Source of the DNA: Streptococcus pneumoniae
Lineage (GTDB): Bacteria > Bacillota > Bacilli > Lactobacillales > Streptococcaceae
Length of the DNA: 64,000 bases
Assembly: GCF_001113365.1 (NCBI RefSeq)
Contig: NZ_CKYA01000006.1
Location: 62,001-126,000 of the forward strand
Direction of reading: 5' to 3'
Positions 46,839 to 54,972 of this stretch are shown in pieces (the stretch's first letter is position 1; every line of letters begins with the position of its first letter). Under the pieces are notes generated by a model. It was not told where the DNA came from. It made no database searches and saw nothing but the letters and a program-made list of their open reading frames with translations. The position numbers and the translations under genes were made by a program.

Positions 46839-47753
46839 TTATTTTTGGGCTAGGCGCCATATTGTTAAATCTAGATAATACGTTAATTCTTTTTCACGAG
46901 TAACAACTCTCTCGGTTTCAATATTTAGGGTTTTATATGGTCCACCTCTACCAGTAAGGATTGCATCGTATCGGTAATTTGGATTAGCTATGTATGATGA
47001 AATTTGTGATGCGATCACAGCTGGTAAGTATCCAACAAAGATATTATTCACTAAAACTTTGACAGCATTTTTATCATGCGGATTTGAAGGTTCTGGTAAT
47101 AGTTGAACATCTACTGTTTTCAATTTATTGTATTTGTAAACAGGTTTATATGTTTCAAGCATATAAGATTTCAAACTCTTATTATCTTTCCCAAAATAAT
47201 AGACACCCTTGGAAAGAAAATCAGCTGCAATCTCAGCTTCTTCTTGATGATAATTTGTTCCCATTAATAAGAAATCATCTCGGAAAACAATTGTATCAAT
47301 CTGTGGACTGTAATTTTCAACTTTCTTCTTTTTCTCTCGATTTGCAGTTAAACGACCAATAATGTAAGTTATAAAACCAGTAATAAACAAGAAGAAGCCG
47401 AGAGGTGGAAATAAAAATAGGAATATAGCACCTAAAACCATAAAGACAAGTCCAGCTTCTTTATATTCTTTTGGAGTGTGTTGCTTTTTGCTGTTAGACG
47501 CAAGAATAGATTGCTGTTTGTTGGTAACTACTTTCTTTTTTCGCTTTTTAGATGATTTAAACAAATCTGAAAGTCCAAAGGTTGTCTTATGATAAACCTT
47601 GTTATACATAGCTTTCTTTGGATTTTTAACCCATCCCATCCCTTTCTTACCATAGCCAGGGATAATAGCTTTTTTAGCCTGTCTTTTCCATTTACTAGTA
47701 GTTCTAGCTTTTAAACTTCTGGTCAGACTTGGTTTTCTCATTCCTATTTTCAT
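46839..47753 (-). CDS. HIRAN-domain membrane protein, 304 aa
   Basis: Very basic N-terminus (RSLKARTTSKWKRQAKKAII), two adjacent membrane helices at about 97-135 (AGLVFMVLGAIFLFLFPPLG, FFLFITGFITYIIGRL), and a C-terminal HIRAN domain (DVQLLPEPSNPHDKNAVKVL then VNNIFVGYLPAVIASQI). HIRAN domains bind DNA ends or stalled forks. A membrane-tethered version within an immunity region suggests superinfection exclusion or defence against incoming DNA, which is an inference. Confidence 0.75.
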   Translation of the reverse strand: MKIGMRKPSLTRSLKARTTSKWKRQAKKAIIPGYGKKGMGWVKNPKKAMYNKVYHKTTFGLSDLFKSSKKRKKKVVTNKQQSILASNSKKQHTPKEYKEAGLVFMVLGAIFLFLFPPLGFFLFITGFITYIIGRLTANREKKKKVENYSPQIDTIVFRDDFLLMGTNYHQEEAEIAADFLSKGVYYFGKDNKSLKSYMLETYKPVYKYNKLKTVDVQLLPEPSNPHDKNAVKVLVNNIFVGYLPAVIASQISSYIANPNYRYDAILTGRGGPYKTLNIETERVVTREKELTYYLDLTIWRLAQK

Positions 47754-47764
47754 ATTTTTTCTAC

Positions 47765-48145
47765 CTATCCTACAAGTGCTAAATACTCTTCCTTAACCAT
47801 AACTTCATCAGCTATAGTTTTTAGATTGTATTTTTCCATAAATGCTAAATAATTGAAAGTGCTAGTATCTTCAGCGATATCTAGTTCTGCTTTCATGAGA
47901 TGATGAATCATGTTGCGATTTGCTTCCAACTCGCATCTCTCACGGAAATTTTTGTAAATATCTGTCGAGTGGTTGCGATGTCCTATTTCATGCAGAGCGA
48001 CTTGAACCCTCTTATCTTCAGAGATTGCGTCGCTAAGGAACATTGTTTTTAAAGCAGGAATATAAAATGCTTCATCAGGAAATAAGACATCTTCAAAGAC
48101 TTCTATTTTGATACCTAGCTTGTAGGCTAATTCCTTTTCTGTCAT
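47765..48145 (-). CDS. ImmA/IrrE-type metallopeptidase
   Basis: 126 residues with the zinc motif VQVALHEIGHRNHST and a distal ELEANR glutamate. ImmA-type proteases cleave the cognate ImmR/CI-type repressor to induce the element. It is just downstream (7 bp) of the repressor gene, fitting induction by proteolysis in place of RecA-driven self-cleavage. Confidence 0.88.
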   Translation of the reverse strand: MTEKELAYKLGIKIEVFEDVLFPDEAFYIPALKTMFLSDAISEDKRVQVALHEIGHRNHSTDIYKNFRERCELEANRNMIHHLMKAELDIAEDTSTFNYLAFMEKYNLKTIADEVMVKEEYLALVG

Positions 48146-48152
48146 AAATTAT

Positions 48153-48512
48153 TTATCCTTTTCGTAGATAAATTTCGATAATATTCTGGATCGCTTTTTT
48201 ATCTTCATCTGATAATGGTTTACCATTGAAGCGCATAGCAGTCGAAGCGAGTTCTTCAACATTTACCTCTTTGCCTTCAAAAAAGAATTGCTCTTTTGAG
48301 TTGGCAATGTTGGGGTTATCTGTACGACCTAGAAGATAATCAGTGGACACATTGAAGTAGTCAGCGATTTCTTGTAATCGTTCGGAGCTGACCTTTTGTC
48401 GCTTTAAAGAATACAGAGTATTTTTACTGTATCCAAGTTTTTCTTCTACTTGATTTAGAGATAAGCCTTGTTTTTTTGCTAATTCTCTAACTTTTTCAAA
48501 TGTCGGAAACAT
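48153..48512 (-). CDS. CI/ImmR-type repressor, XRE HTH, 119 aa
   Basis: The HTH is KQGLSLNQVEEKLGYSKNTL then YSLKRQKVSSERLQEIADYF. The short C-terminal domain has no S24 peptidase, unlike phi1 CI. The neighbouring ImmA-type protease supplies the inactivation route. Operators lie upstream at 48550-48732. Confidence 0.9.
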   Translation of the reverse strand: MFPTFEKVRELAKKQGLSLNQVEEKLGYSKNTLYSLKRQKVSSERLQEIADYFNVSTDYLLGRTDNPNIANSKEQFFFEGKEVNVEELASTAMRFNGKPLSDEDKKAIQNIIEIYLRKG

Positions 48513-48549
48513 TGTTAAATCAACCTTTCTAAGAGATTGACAAAAAATA

Positions 48550-48732
48550 TTTAAATTATTTGTTTAAAATTGTTGACAAAATTAAATAAATGATTTAAAA
48601 TAGTTTTTGTAAGTAAGTTACAACTAAAAAAACAACTAAAAAAATAAATTATAAAAATGTTTTGGCGAACGGTATTTATAGTTTTATTAGTGCTTTTTAT
48701 TATGCTTTCATTTTAAATTATTTGTTTAAAAT
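48550..48732. promoter_or_regulatory. phi2 operators and early promoter
   Basis: Three copies of a 21-bp palindrome-like site with TTTAAA half-sites around ATTATTTG: two exact (48550-48570 and 48712-48732) and one variant (48581-48601). The rightward promoter is TTGACA (48573-48578), 17 bp, TAAAAT (48596-48601), covered by the middle site. The third site, 110 bp on, could allow looping. Confidence 0.75.
48657..48716 (+). CDS. Possible 19-aa hydrophobic peptide between operators
   Basis: MFWRTVFIVLLVLFIMLSF is a pure membrane peptide downstream of the early promoter; its stop falls in the third operator. There is no clear Shine-Dalgarno, so this is only a candidate. An inverted repeat TTGTAA / TTACAA lies in the leader before it. 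Confidence 0.25.
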   Translation: MFWRTVFIVLLVLFIMLSF

Positions 48733-48809
48733 AGTCAAGCGAAAAGATAAAAAATAGTTAAAAATTTAGTTGTTTCTTATTTACAAATTAGCAAATAGGA
48801 GGAACGTAT

Positions 48810-49001
48810 ATGCCAGATATCGCAAACGGTCGTGAAAGAGTTAATGCTTTTTTGAAAGAGAAAGGAATCAAAAAAGCAACTTTAGCGGTTGCTTATGGCT
48901 TTAAACGACAGGAAGTAACAAATATTCTAAGTGGAACGACTAAAGGTCCACGAGCGAACAGTTTCATTCTTCAGGTTATTGAAGATTATGGGATTGAGTA
49001 G
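48810..49001 (+). CDS. Cro-like regulator, 63 aa
   Basis: MPDIANGRERVNAFLKEKGI then KKATLAVAYGFKRQEVTNIL, a minimal HTH, ending in a short helix. AGGAGG lies 9 bases before ATG. Opposed to the repressor, so Cro-type function is likely. Confidence 0.8.
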   Translation: MPDIANGRERVNAFLKEKGIKKATLAVAYGFKRQEVTNILSGTTKGPRANSFILQVIEDYGIE

Positions 49002-49014
49002 GAGGAGTAGGAAA

Positions 49015-49209
49015 ATGGAAAGTGTTTTTTCAGCGGTTCTCGTCTCAGTAATTACTTCATTTTTGGTGACGGTAATGCTATTGCGAGGATATTCGAATAG
49101 ATTGACCGAAATACTTGAGAATTTTTTTGACAATGAATTGCAAGCACGAAAAGAGATACAAAAACTTACTTTAGATACAATGGATAGAATTGCTAATAAA
49201 TACAAATAA
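49015..49209 (+). CDS. Small membrane plus coiled-coil protein, 64 aa (paralogue in phi1)
   Basis: VFSAVLVSVITSFLVTVMLL then RGYSNRLTEILENFF and LDTMDRIANKYK. It is the counterpart of 4350-4547 with most residues the same. GGAGTAGG is upstream of ATG 49015. DNA identity over this gene is a place where the two prophages could recombine. Confidence 0.65.
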   Translation: MESVFSAVLVSVITSFLVTVMLLRGYSNRLTEILENFFDNELQARKEIQKLTLDTMDRIANKYK

Positions 49210-49240
49210 AGCAAAAGTTTTTACCGACAGGAGTAGGAAA

Positions 49241-49381
49241 ATGAATGAACTCAAAATAAGAGAAGATGGCATTTATTTGAATGACCAAAAATTAAAAGGG
49301 GTGCAAGCAATCAAAACAAAAAGAACGGCCGAAAGATGCCATGCCACTGTCTACTTAAAATTTATTGCCAAGCTGATTTGA
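49241..49381 (+). CDS. Small early phage protein, 46 aa
   Basis: MNELKIREDGIYLNDQKLKG then VQAIKTKRTAERCHATVYLK. A small beta-type protein with LNDxKLxGVxxI, as seen in short phage genes. GGAGTAGG lies ahead. Function unknown. Confidence 0.5.
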   Translation: MNELKIREDGIYLNDQKLKGVQAIKTKRTAERCHATVYLKFIAKLI

Positions 49382-49453
49382 AATGAGGATTTAATTTCAT
49401 CAGAATTACCTCGTTTTTGATTTCATTATATCACAAACAGAAAGGAGGATGGA

Positions 49454-49612
49454 ATGAGACCAAGACGATATCCGTATAGCAGGAAAGAGTCATTTTTTCC
49501 AAAGGTAGAAGCTCAATCTTCAAAAGCTAGTGTGGCTCCGATGGATGTAAACAGATTGACATCAGGCACTATTTCATATGAAAACTTTTTGAAAAGATTG
49601 GGTTGTAAGTAG
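49454..49612 (+). CDS. MRPRRYPYS-type small phage protein, 52 aa
   Basis: Shares its start with the phi1 gene 7067. The remainder (SSKASVAPMDVNRLTSGTIS) is different. AAAGGAGG precedes ATG. Function unknown. Confidence 0.55.
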   Translation: MRPRRYPYSRKESFFPKVEAQSSKASVAPMDVNRLTSGTISYENFLKRLGCK

Positions 49613-49615
49613 ACA

Positions 49616-49640
49616 AAAAGCACCTAACAACGTCAGGCGC
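49616..49640 (+). repeat. REP-like hairpin, copy 3
   Basis: AAAAGCACCTAAC with GTCAGGCGC then TAATCAAAAAT, as in phi1 at 5550-5573 and 7701-7724. Confidence 0.5.
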
Positions 49641-49685
49641 TAATCAAAAATAACTAACTGAATTATAACACATAAGGAGGCTGTT

Positions 49686-49952
49686 GTGAATATACTTAGC
49701 GAAGAATTTGAAAATGGTATCCGAACAGTTGTAAGAAATCAATTCAAAGAATCATTCAAAGAATTGTTAGAGCATGAAACAACAGAAAAACGATGGCTTT
49801 CAATCGAAAGCGCAGCTAATTATGCCGACTGTAGTGCTAACACTATCAGAAAATGGTTAAGAATAGGATTGAATCTATACAAGATTGACGGAACTAAAAG
49901 AATCGATAGAAATGAATTGGATAACTTTGTGCAGTCGCACTTAGTGATTTAG
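49686..49952 (+). CDS. Excisionase-type helix-turn-helix protein, 88 aa
   Basis: GTG start. The C-terminal half WLSIESAANYADCSANTIRK then WLRIGLNLYKIDGTKRIDRN is the MerR-like minimal HTH of phage excisionases and DNA-binding helpers. It stands where phi1 has gene 7794. Xis function is plausible. Confidence 0.65.
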   Translation: MNILSEEFENGIRTVVRNQFKESFKELLEHETTEKRWLSIESAANYADCSANTIRKWLRIGLNLYKIDGTKRIDRNELDNFVQSHLVI

Positions 49953-49970
49953 AAGGAGAAGGAAGAAAAA

Positions 49971-50399
49971 ATGACAGAACCAACTTTATCAAGCCAATTA
50001 CTTGGCTTAGTAACGATCTTTATTGGGATCTTTATCCTGATGCTGCTAACAGCTAAAAACGAAGAAGAAGCTGAACAAAAAACAGTAATCATCATCGAAG
50101 AAGCTGAAGGCTTCAGAGAAATTGTTCGAAGAAACTTGAAAAATAGCGATAGGAAATCCACCTATGATACCCAGCCGCCTGTCGGACTTCCTTCATCGAT
50201 TGAGGACGTACCACAAGTTTTTAGAGCATGCATCGAAGATTATGACAGGTTATCCAGTGATTATCAGGAAGAGGCGAGAAATAATGATCTTCTAAGAAGT
50301 CAAAATGCGAATCTCTTGGAAGAAAATGGGCGTTTACTCTATAAAGAAATGACCATGGATTTTCGGCAAAATTCAAGGAAATGGAGGGCAAAGACATGA
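49971..50399 (+). CDS. Membrane-anchored charged protein, 142 aa
   Basis: TEPTLSSQLLGLVTIFIGIF then ILMLLTAKNEEEAEQKTVII: one N-terminal membrane helix, then an acidic coil and a tail with QPPVGLPSS. The counterpart of phi1 8097-8444. Function unknown. Confidence 0.6.
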   Translation: MTEPTLSSQLLGLVTIFIGIFILMLLTAKNEEEAEQKTVIIIEEAEGFREIVRRNLKNSDRKSTYDTQPPVGLPSSIEDVPQVFRACIEDYDRLSSDYQEEARNNDLLRSQNANLLEENGRLLYKEMTMDFRQNSRKWRAKT

Positions 50400-50734
50400 C
50401 TGTTAGCCGTGACATGAGCGAGATGGAAATACGTGTGTTAAACATGATCATGAATTGCGCTACTTTCGATTTGCCTATTCAAGCGAGTGAAATCCGCTTA
50501 GAAACCGGACTGTCGAAGCGTAAGCTGGAAGAGACTATCGAAAGCTTGCGTGTCAATTTTGCCCACCCTATCGTGGCTAAGAAGATGAAGCCAAATGGAT
50601 ATTACTTACCACGAAGCGAGGAGGAGCGACAAGCTGGGCTTGCTCCTTACCGTAGACAAATACTAACCGAGCAGAAGAACCTCGCTGCAGTGATGAATGT
50701 GGATTTGGAAAAGTATTGGGAGGATAGTGCATGA
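50396..50734 (+). CDS. Phage HTH protein of the replication module, 112 aa
   Basis: MTVSRDMSEMEIRVLNMIMN then a winged-helix-like segment (ASEIRLETGLSKRKLEETIE). It overlaps the helicase gene by 4 bp. Possibly a regulator or initiator accessory protein. Confidence 0.6.
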   Translation: MTVSRDMSEMEIRVLNMIMNCATFDLPIQASEIRLETGLSKRKLEETIESLRVNFAHPIVAKKMKPNGYYLPRSEEERQAGLAPYRRQILTEQKNLAAVMNVDLEKYWEDSA

Positions 50735-52065
50735 GTGAAGATTTTAGAATACCACCTCATGATCTAGTGGCTGAACAATCTGTTCTGGGAGCAGTATTTA
50801 TCGCGCCTGACACAATCATTTCATTGGCAGATGAATTGGTCCCTGATGATTTTTATAAACCAGCCAACAAGATTGTATTTAAGACCATGTTGTCATTGCT
50901 TGAGAAAGGTGAACCAATCGATGCTACGACAATGGTTTCTGCTCTTACTAATCAAGGGGACATTAAAGAAATTGGTGGCTTAAACTATGTTGTCGAGTTA
51001 GTGAACTCCACACCAACTTCCAAAAACGTGGAGCATTACGCAAAGCTTGTTAAAGAAAAGGCGACACTAAGAAGAGTAATCGCTGATTTGTCGGATTCGC
51101 TATCTAGTGCTTATCAAGGAGATGTATCGATTGGTGATCTTATTGCTAAAACTGAAAAGTCTATGCTCGATATTAGCAATCAGAATACAGGCACAGGATT
51201 TCGTAATGTGGCCGATATCCTTGATACACATATGCAGATGGTCGAGACTCGCTCGCAGACAGATGGATTCGTGACTGGTCTGTCTACTGGATTTGTCGGA
51301 CTAGATAAGATTACAACAGGCCTTCATGAAGGAAATCTTATCATACTTGCTGCGCGACCTGCAATGGGGAAAACGGCACTGGCTCTGAATATCGCTAAGT
51401 ATGTGGCTACCATGGAAAGAAAGCCGTCTATTATCTTCTCGCTTGAAATGAGCGCAGAAGAACTGATTGAGCGCATGGTGGCATCAGAGGGTATGGTTCC
51501 AGGGTATCATTTGAAGACTGGGAATCTTAGTACCGATGAGTGGAAAAGGCTTGTACAGGCGCAAAGCAATCTCTATGACACGCCTATTTTTGTGGACGAT
51601 ACGGCTGGGATTCGGATTTCAGAGATACGCTCAAAGGCTCGAAAACTCGCCCAAGAAATGGGCGATCTGGGTGTCATCATCATTGACTACTTGCAGTTGA
51701 TAACTGGGGCAAAGGGCGAGAATCGTCAGCAGATTGTTTCTGAAATTTCAAGGGAATTGAAGATACTAGCAAAGGATTTGAGGGTTCCTGTCATAGCCTT
51801 GTCGCAGTTGAGTCGGTCGGTTGAGCAGAGACAGGACAAGCGCCCAATGCTATCAGATTTGCGAGAATCTGGTTCGATTGAGCAAGATGCAGACATTGTA
51901 GCTTTCTTGTATCGTGATGCCTACTACCAGAAAGAGCAAGCTGACAGTCAAGAAGCGAATAATGTGACGGAGCTGATCCTGGAAAAGAACCGACACGGTA
52001 GTTTAGGGACGGTTAAATTATATTTTCATAAAGAATACACAAAATTTTCAAGTGTGGAGGGGTAG
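50731..52065 (+). CDS. dnaB: DnaB-type replicative helicase
   Basis: 444 residues, full length. The N-terminal domain (HDLVAEQSVLGAVFIAPDTI) and RecA-type core with Walker A AARPAMGKTA (207-216), LGVIIIDYLQLITG (Walker B/H3) and LSDLRESGSIEQDADIVAFL. It unwinds phage DNA as a hexamer and is loaded by the DnaC-type protein encoded two genes on. Confidence 0.95.
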   Translation: MSEDFRIPPHDLVAEQSVLGAVFIAPDTIISLADELVPDDFYKPANKIVFKTMLSLLEKGEPIDATTMVSALTNQGDIKEIGGLNYVVELVNSTPTSKNVEHYAKLVKEKATLRRVIADLSDSLSSAYQGDVSIGDLIAKTEKSMLDISNQNTGTGFRNVADILDTHMQMVETRSQTDGFVTGLSTGFVGLDKITTGLHEGNLIILAARPAMGKTALALNIAKYVATMERKPSIIFSLEMSAEELIERMVASEGMVPGYHLKTGNLSTDEWKRLVQAQSNLYDTPIFVDDTAGIRISEIRSKARKLAQEMGDLGVIIIDYLQLITGAKGENRQQIVSEISRELKILAKDLRVPVIALSQLSRSVEQRQDKRPMLSDLRESGSIEQDADIVAFLYRDAYYQKEQADSQEANNVTELILEKNRHGSLGTVKLYFHKEYTKFSSVEG

Positions 52066-52812
52066 ATGGCAGAAAGAAGAATGGTCAGCAAGACCATAAT
52101 GCAAACACAAAAATTTTTAAGACTACCACTTGAAACTCAGGCATTGTATGTTCATTTAGTCATCAATTCAGATGATGACGGAATTGTCGAAGCATTTCCA
52201 GTCGTTAGAATGATTGGTGCCAGTGAGGACAGTTTAGGCCTATTAGTTATCAAGCAGTTTATAAAACCACTTAATCAAGACATGGTCTATTTCATTACGG
52301 ATTTCAACGAACAAAATAAAATTAGACCAGATAGACACAAGCCTAGTATACATAGGAATTTAGCTATTCAACAACTTGGATTAGAAGTTGATGGAAGTAG
52401 ATTGGTTGAGCCTGGAAAGGCAGTTCTAGAGCTTACTGAAGAAGGTCAGGCAGTTGACGGACAAGTGACGGACGAATGTCCGCATAGTATAGGTCAGGGT
52501 AGTATAGGTCAGGGTAGTATAGATAATATCCCTTACAAAGAAATTATCGATTATCTAAATTCAAAGACTGGAAAGAAATATAGAGATAATGTTCAGAAGA
52601 ACAAATCTCTAATTAAAGCTAGATGGTCTGAAGGATATCGACTAGAAGACTTTAAACAAGTGATCGATAATATGGTTAAGGATTGGTCAGGTACGAAGTA
52701 TGCGAAATACTTGCGACCAGAGACTCTCTTCGGAACGAAGTTCGATAGTTATTTGAATCAAGGAAATGTTGTTAATCGTGAAAAGAAAACAGACGAAAGG
52801 CTAGGGTTTTAG
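52066..52812 (+). CDS. Phage replication initiator / replisome organizer
   Basis: 248 residues. The N-terminal winged-helix DNA-binding part (KFLRLPLETQALYVHLVINS), a middle stretch of 15-bp repeats encoding GQGSI, and the C-terminal conserved phage domain (EIIDYLNSKTGKKYRDNVQK, LRPETLFGTKFDSYLNQ) that contacts the helicase or its loader. It begins one base after dnaB. Confidence 0.85.
   Translation: MAERRMVSKTIMQTQKFLRLPLETQALYVHLVINSDDDGIVEAFPVVRMIGASEDSLGLLVIKQFIKPLNQDMVYFITDFNEQNKIRPDRHKPSIHRNLAIQQLGLEVDGSRLVEPGKAVLELTEEGQAVDGQVTDECPHSIGQGSIGQGSIDNIPYKEIIDYLNSKTGKKYRDNVQKNKSLIKARWSEGYRLEDFKQVIDNMVKDWSGTKYAKYLRPETLFGTKFDSYLNQGNVVNREKKTDERLGF
52486..52515 (+). repeat. 15-bp tandem repeats within the initiator gene (candidate origin)
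   Basis: AGTATAGGTCAGGGT occurs twice in tandem, followed by a partial AGTATAGATAAT. Initiator genes of phages often contain their own iterons, so this may be the phi2 origin. Confidence 0.6.
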
Positions 52813-53634
52813 ATGAAACAGTTTAAACAATTTAGAACTAGAACAGTTCTTGATGATGTCTGTGAAATCCATGGATGCCATCTTTGGTCTGTTAAAATCC
52901 CTGTCAAGGGCAAGGTTGAGGAAGTCAGTCAATGTCCTGAGTGCGAGAAAGAGAATATCCGACGTTTTGAAAAGCAACTAAATATGGAATCTGAGGTTAA
53001 AAGCAAGCTATCGGATACTTACGAAGTCTTTGCTCGTGACAGCATTGTTTCAAGTAAGCTTGCCAGCAAGTCACTACATGACTATGAGATTCAGGTTGAC
53101 ATAGATGAAAATGCTATGAATTTTGTGAAGCGGTTGGAGCGTTGCTATGCTAAAGGTGAGACCGGGAATGCTATCATTACTGGTCCGTCTGGTGTTGGTA
53201 AGAGTCATCTGACTTATGGCTTTGCTAGATTTCTCAATGAGCAGTTCAAGTATTATGATGAGCCGAAAAGTGTGCTCTTTGTGTCGGTCGTGACCTTGTT
53301 CGACAAGATTCGAGAAAGCTTTGAGTTTGACAATGGATTTTCAGAAGTGAAGATGGTCAAGCTATTGTCTGAGGTTGATTTCCTTTTCTTGGACGACCTC
53401 GGGAAAGAGAGTCGCAAGGCTGATACGAAGCGGAACGAGTGGGCGCATCAGATATTGTTCAAGATCCTGGATAATCGGACCAATACGATTATCAACACGA
53501 ATTTGAGTAGCGAAGAGATTAAAGAACTTTACTCGGACGATTTTGGGAATGGTGCGCTATCAAGTCGAATTTTCGAAGGAGCAACTGGCAGGTGCTTTGT
53601 GTATCCGTCTGGGATGAAGGATAGGAGGTATTGA
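52813..53634 (+). CDS. dnaC: DnaC-type helicase loader (AAA+)
   Basis: 273 residues. An N-terminal zinc-like segment (CEIHGCH, CPECEKENIRRF), Walker A IT-GPSGVGKS (124-131) and Walker B VDFLFLDDLGKESRKADTKR. It loads the phage helicase onto DNA at the initiator-bound origin. Confidence 0.92.
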   Translation: MKQFKQFRTRTVLDDVCEIHGCHLWSVKIPVKGKVEEVSQCPECEKENIRRFEKQLNMESEVKSKLSDTYEVFARDSIVSSKLASKSLHDYEIQVDIDENAMNFVKRLERCYAKGETGNAIITGPSGVGKSHLTYGFARFLNEQFKYYDEPKSVLFVSVVTLFDKIRESFEFDNGFSEVKMVKLLSEVDFLFLDDLGKESRKADTKRNEWAHQILFKILDNRTNTIINTNLSSEEIKELYSDDFGNGALSSRIFEGATGRCFVYPSGMKDRRY

Positions 53635-53852
53635 TGTTAAATCTTTACTTCGTCTATAACGGGCACTGTCAATTCTTCCTTGGTGCGTTTAATAACGTCG
53701 ATGATCTCATTGAGCGTATGGAAGACCATCAATGGGCATTCTCGGCTATCACTCACCCAAGGTTTCAGAAGCACATCGGTCAGCGGACAACACGGTTTGA
53801 CTACGGTGCTAAAGATTGTTACTATTTAGCGACTTTTTCAGGAGGAAAATAA
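53634..53852 (+). CDS. Small phage protein, 72 aa
   Basis: MLNLYFVYNGHCQFFLGAFN then RMEDHQWAFSAITHPRFQKH, rich in aromatic residues. AGGAGG precedes ATG and it overlaps dnaC by one base. No family recognised. Confidence 0.55.
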   Translation: MLNLYFVYNGHCQFFLGAFNNVDDLIERMEDHQWAFSAITHPRFQKHIGQRTTRFDYGAKDCYYLATFSGGK

Positions 53853-53853
53853 A

Positions 53854-53958
53854 ATGATTGAACTTATTAAAGAATTTGGAATGGCTATTTTATGGATGTT
53901 CTTAGGGTATTTAATCGGGGAACGTGCAGCAAGAAAGGAAAAGAAAGATGATCAATAA
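53854..53958 (+). CDS. Small membrane peptide, 34 aa
   Basis: MIELIKEFGMAILWMFLGYL then IGERAARKEKKDDQ. One membrane helix plus a basic tail. GGAGG lies upstream and it overlaps ssb by 11 bp. Confidence 0.45.
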   Translation: MIELIKEFGMAILWMFLGYLIGERAARKEKKDDQ

Positions 53959-54316
53959 TGTAGTGTTAATTGGGCGCTTAACTCGTGATCCAGAATTACG
54001 ATACACGCCATCAAATGATCGTGAAGCTGATTTTATCAGTTGCATCATGTGGCGCCAACAAGCTGAAAATTTCGCAAACTGGCTTAAAAAGGGTGCTCTT
54101 GTAGGAATAACAGGGCGCATCCAGACTCGTAGCTATGAAAATCAACACGGTCAACGTGTCTATGTGACGGAAGTTGTAGCTGAAAGTTTTCAAACGCTTG
54201 AAAAGAAGGATAATTCTGCGAATCAGTCAAGCATGGAAAACCAGATGCCACCAAATTTTGGGACAACAAATCCTATGGATATTTCAGATGATGGATTGCC
54301 ATATGGACGCTGCTAG
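53948..54316 (+). CDS. ssb: Single-stranded DNA-binding protein with internal deletion
   Basis: 122 residues. It begins MINNVVLIGRLTRDPELRYT then jumps from TPSN straight to DREADFISCIMWRQQAENFA. Typical SSBs have about 20 residues (the VATFTLAVNR strands) between these points, so part of the OB fold is missing in frame. The C-terminal tip reads MDISDDGLPYGRC where most SSBs end DDDLPF, so the partner-binding tip is altered too. It may be a decaying gene or an unusual variant. Confidence 0.85.
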   Translation: MINNVVLIGRLTRDPELRYTPSNDREADFISCIMWRQQAENFANWLKKGALVGITGRIQTRSYENQHGQRVYVTEVVAESFQTLEKKDNSANQSSMENQMPPNFGTTNPMDISDDGLPYGRC

Positions 54317-54349
54317 TTTCGCTCGTATTGTGAAAACGGGAGGTTAATC

Positions 54350-54544
54350 ATGGCTGAGTATGTAAACCAAAAGACAGGAGCAACAATCAACACTAATACA
54401 GAAATTTCTGGGGGTGATTGGGTTCCAATTGCAGCATACAAACCTTTGGATTCATTGACTAACGCAGCATTGAAAGAAATCCTTGATGAAAAAGGTATTA
54501 CTTATGATAACCGCGCCACAAATTTAAGGAGGTGTGAAGGATGA
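54350..54544 (+). CDS. Small phage protein, possibly C-terminally truncated, 64 aa
   Basis: MAEYVNQKTGATINTNTEIS then LDSLTNAALKEILDEKGITY and DNRAT, after which related SAP-like proteins usually continue with another helix. Here the frame runs NLRRCEG and stops within the ribosome site of the next gene. Its N-terminal part resembles small head-module proteins, which is unusual in an early region. Confidence 0.55.
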   Translation: MAEYVNQKTGATINTNTEISGGDWVPIAAYKPLDSLTNAALKEILDEKGITYDNRATNLRRCEG

Positions 54545-54972
54545 ACAGACTGAAACAATTGAGAAAAGAAAAGGGGTTGACTCAGCAAAAAGTAGCTGAT
54601 GAAATAGGTGTTACAAAAAGAACATACATTTATTGGGAAAATGAAGAAAGTCAAATCAAAACTAATAAAGCAAGTCAGTTAGCAGATTATTTTGGAGTAA
54701 GCGTAGGGTACTTGCTTGGTTATGAACCTGAAAGTGAGCAAGTTAGCAATTATAAAAAGATAAGAATTCACTTCACTGATGGTCATGAAATGAATTTTCT
54801 TGTAAGAGATTTTACGGAAAAAGAACTAGCAAAAATTATTAGCCAGTTCAACAATGGAAATCTGATGAGGATTAGAAATTTGTCTGTCAACCCTAAGAAT
54901 GTCAATTATTTTTATGTTGACGATTTTAAAGAAAGCGAGGAGTTTGATAATGAACATACAAGGACTAATTGA
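54541..54972 (+). CDS. XRE-family regulator, 143 aa
   Basis: The HTH is LRKEKGLTQQKVADEIGVTK then RTYIYWENEESQIKTNKASQ and ADYFGVSVGYLLGYE, close to phi1 10860. A C-terminal domain (KKIRIHFTDGHEMNFLVRDF) is extra. AAGGAGG is at ideal spacing. It overlaps the DUF1642 gene by 23 bp. Confidence 0.8.
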   Translation: MNRLKQLRKEKGLTQQKVADEIGVTKRTYIYWENEESQIKTNKASQLADYFGVSVGYLLGYEPESEQVSNYKKIRIHFTDGHEMNFLVRDFTEKELAKIISQFNNGNLMRIRNLSVNPKNVNYFYVDDFKESEEFDNEHTRTN

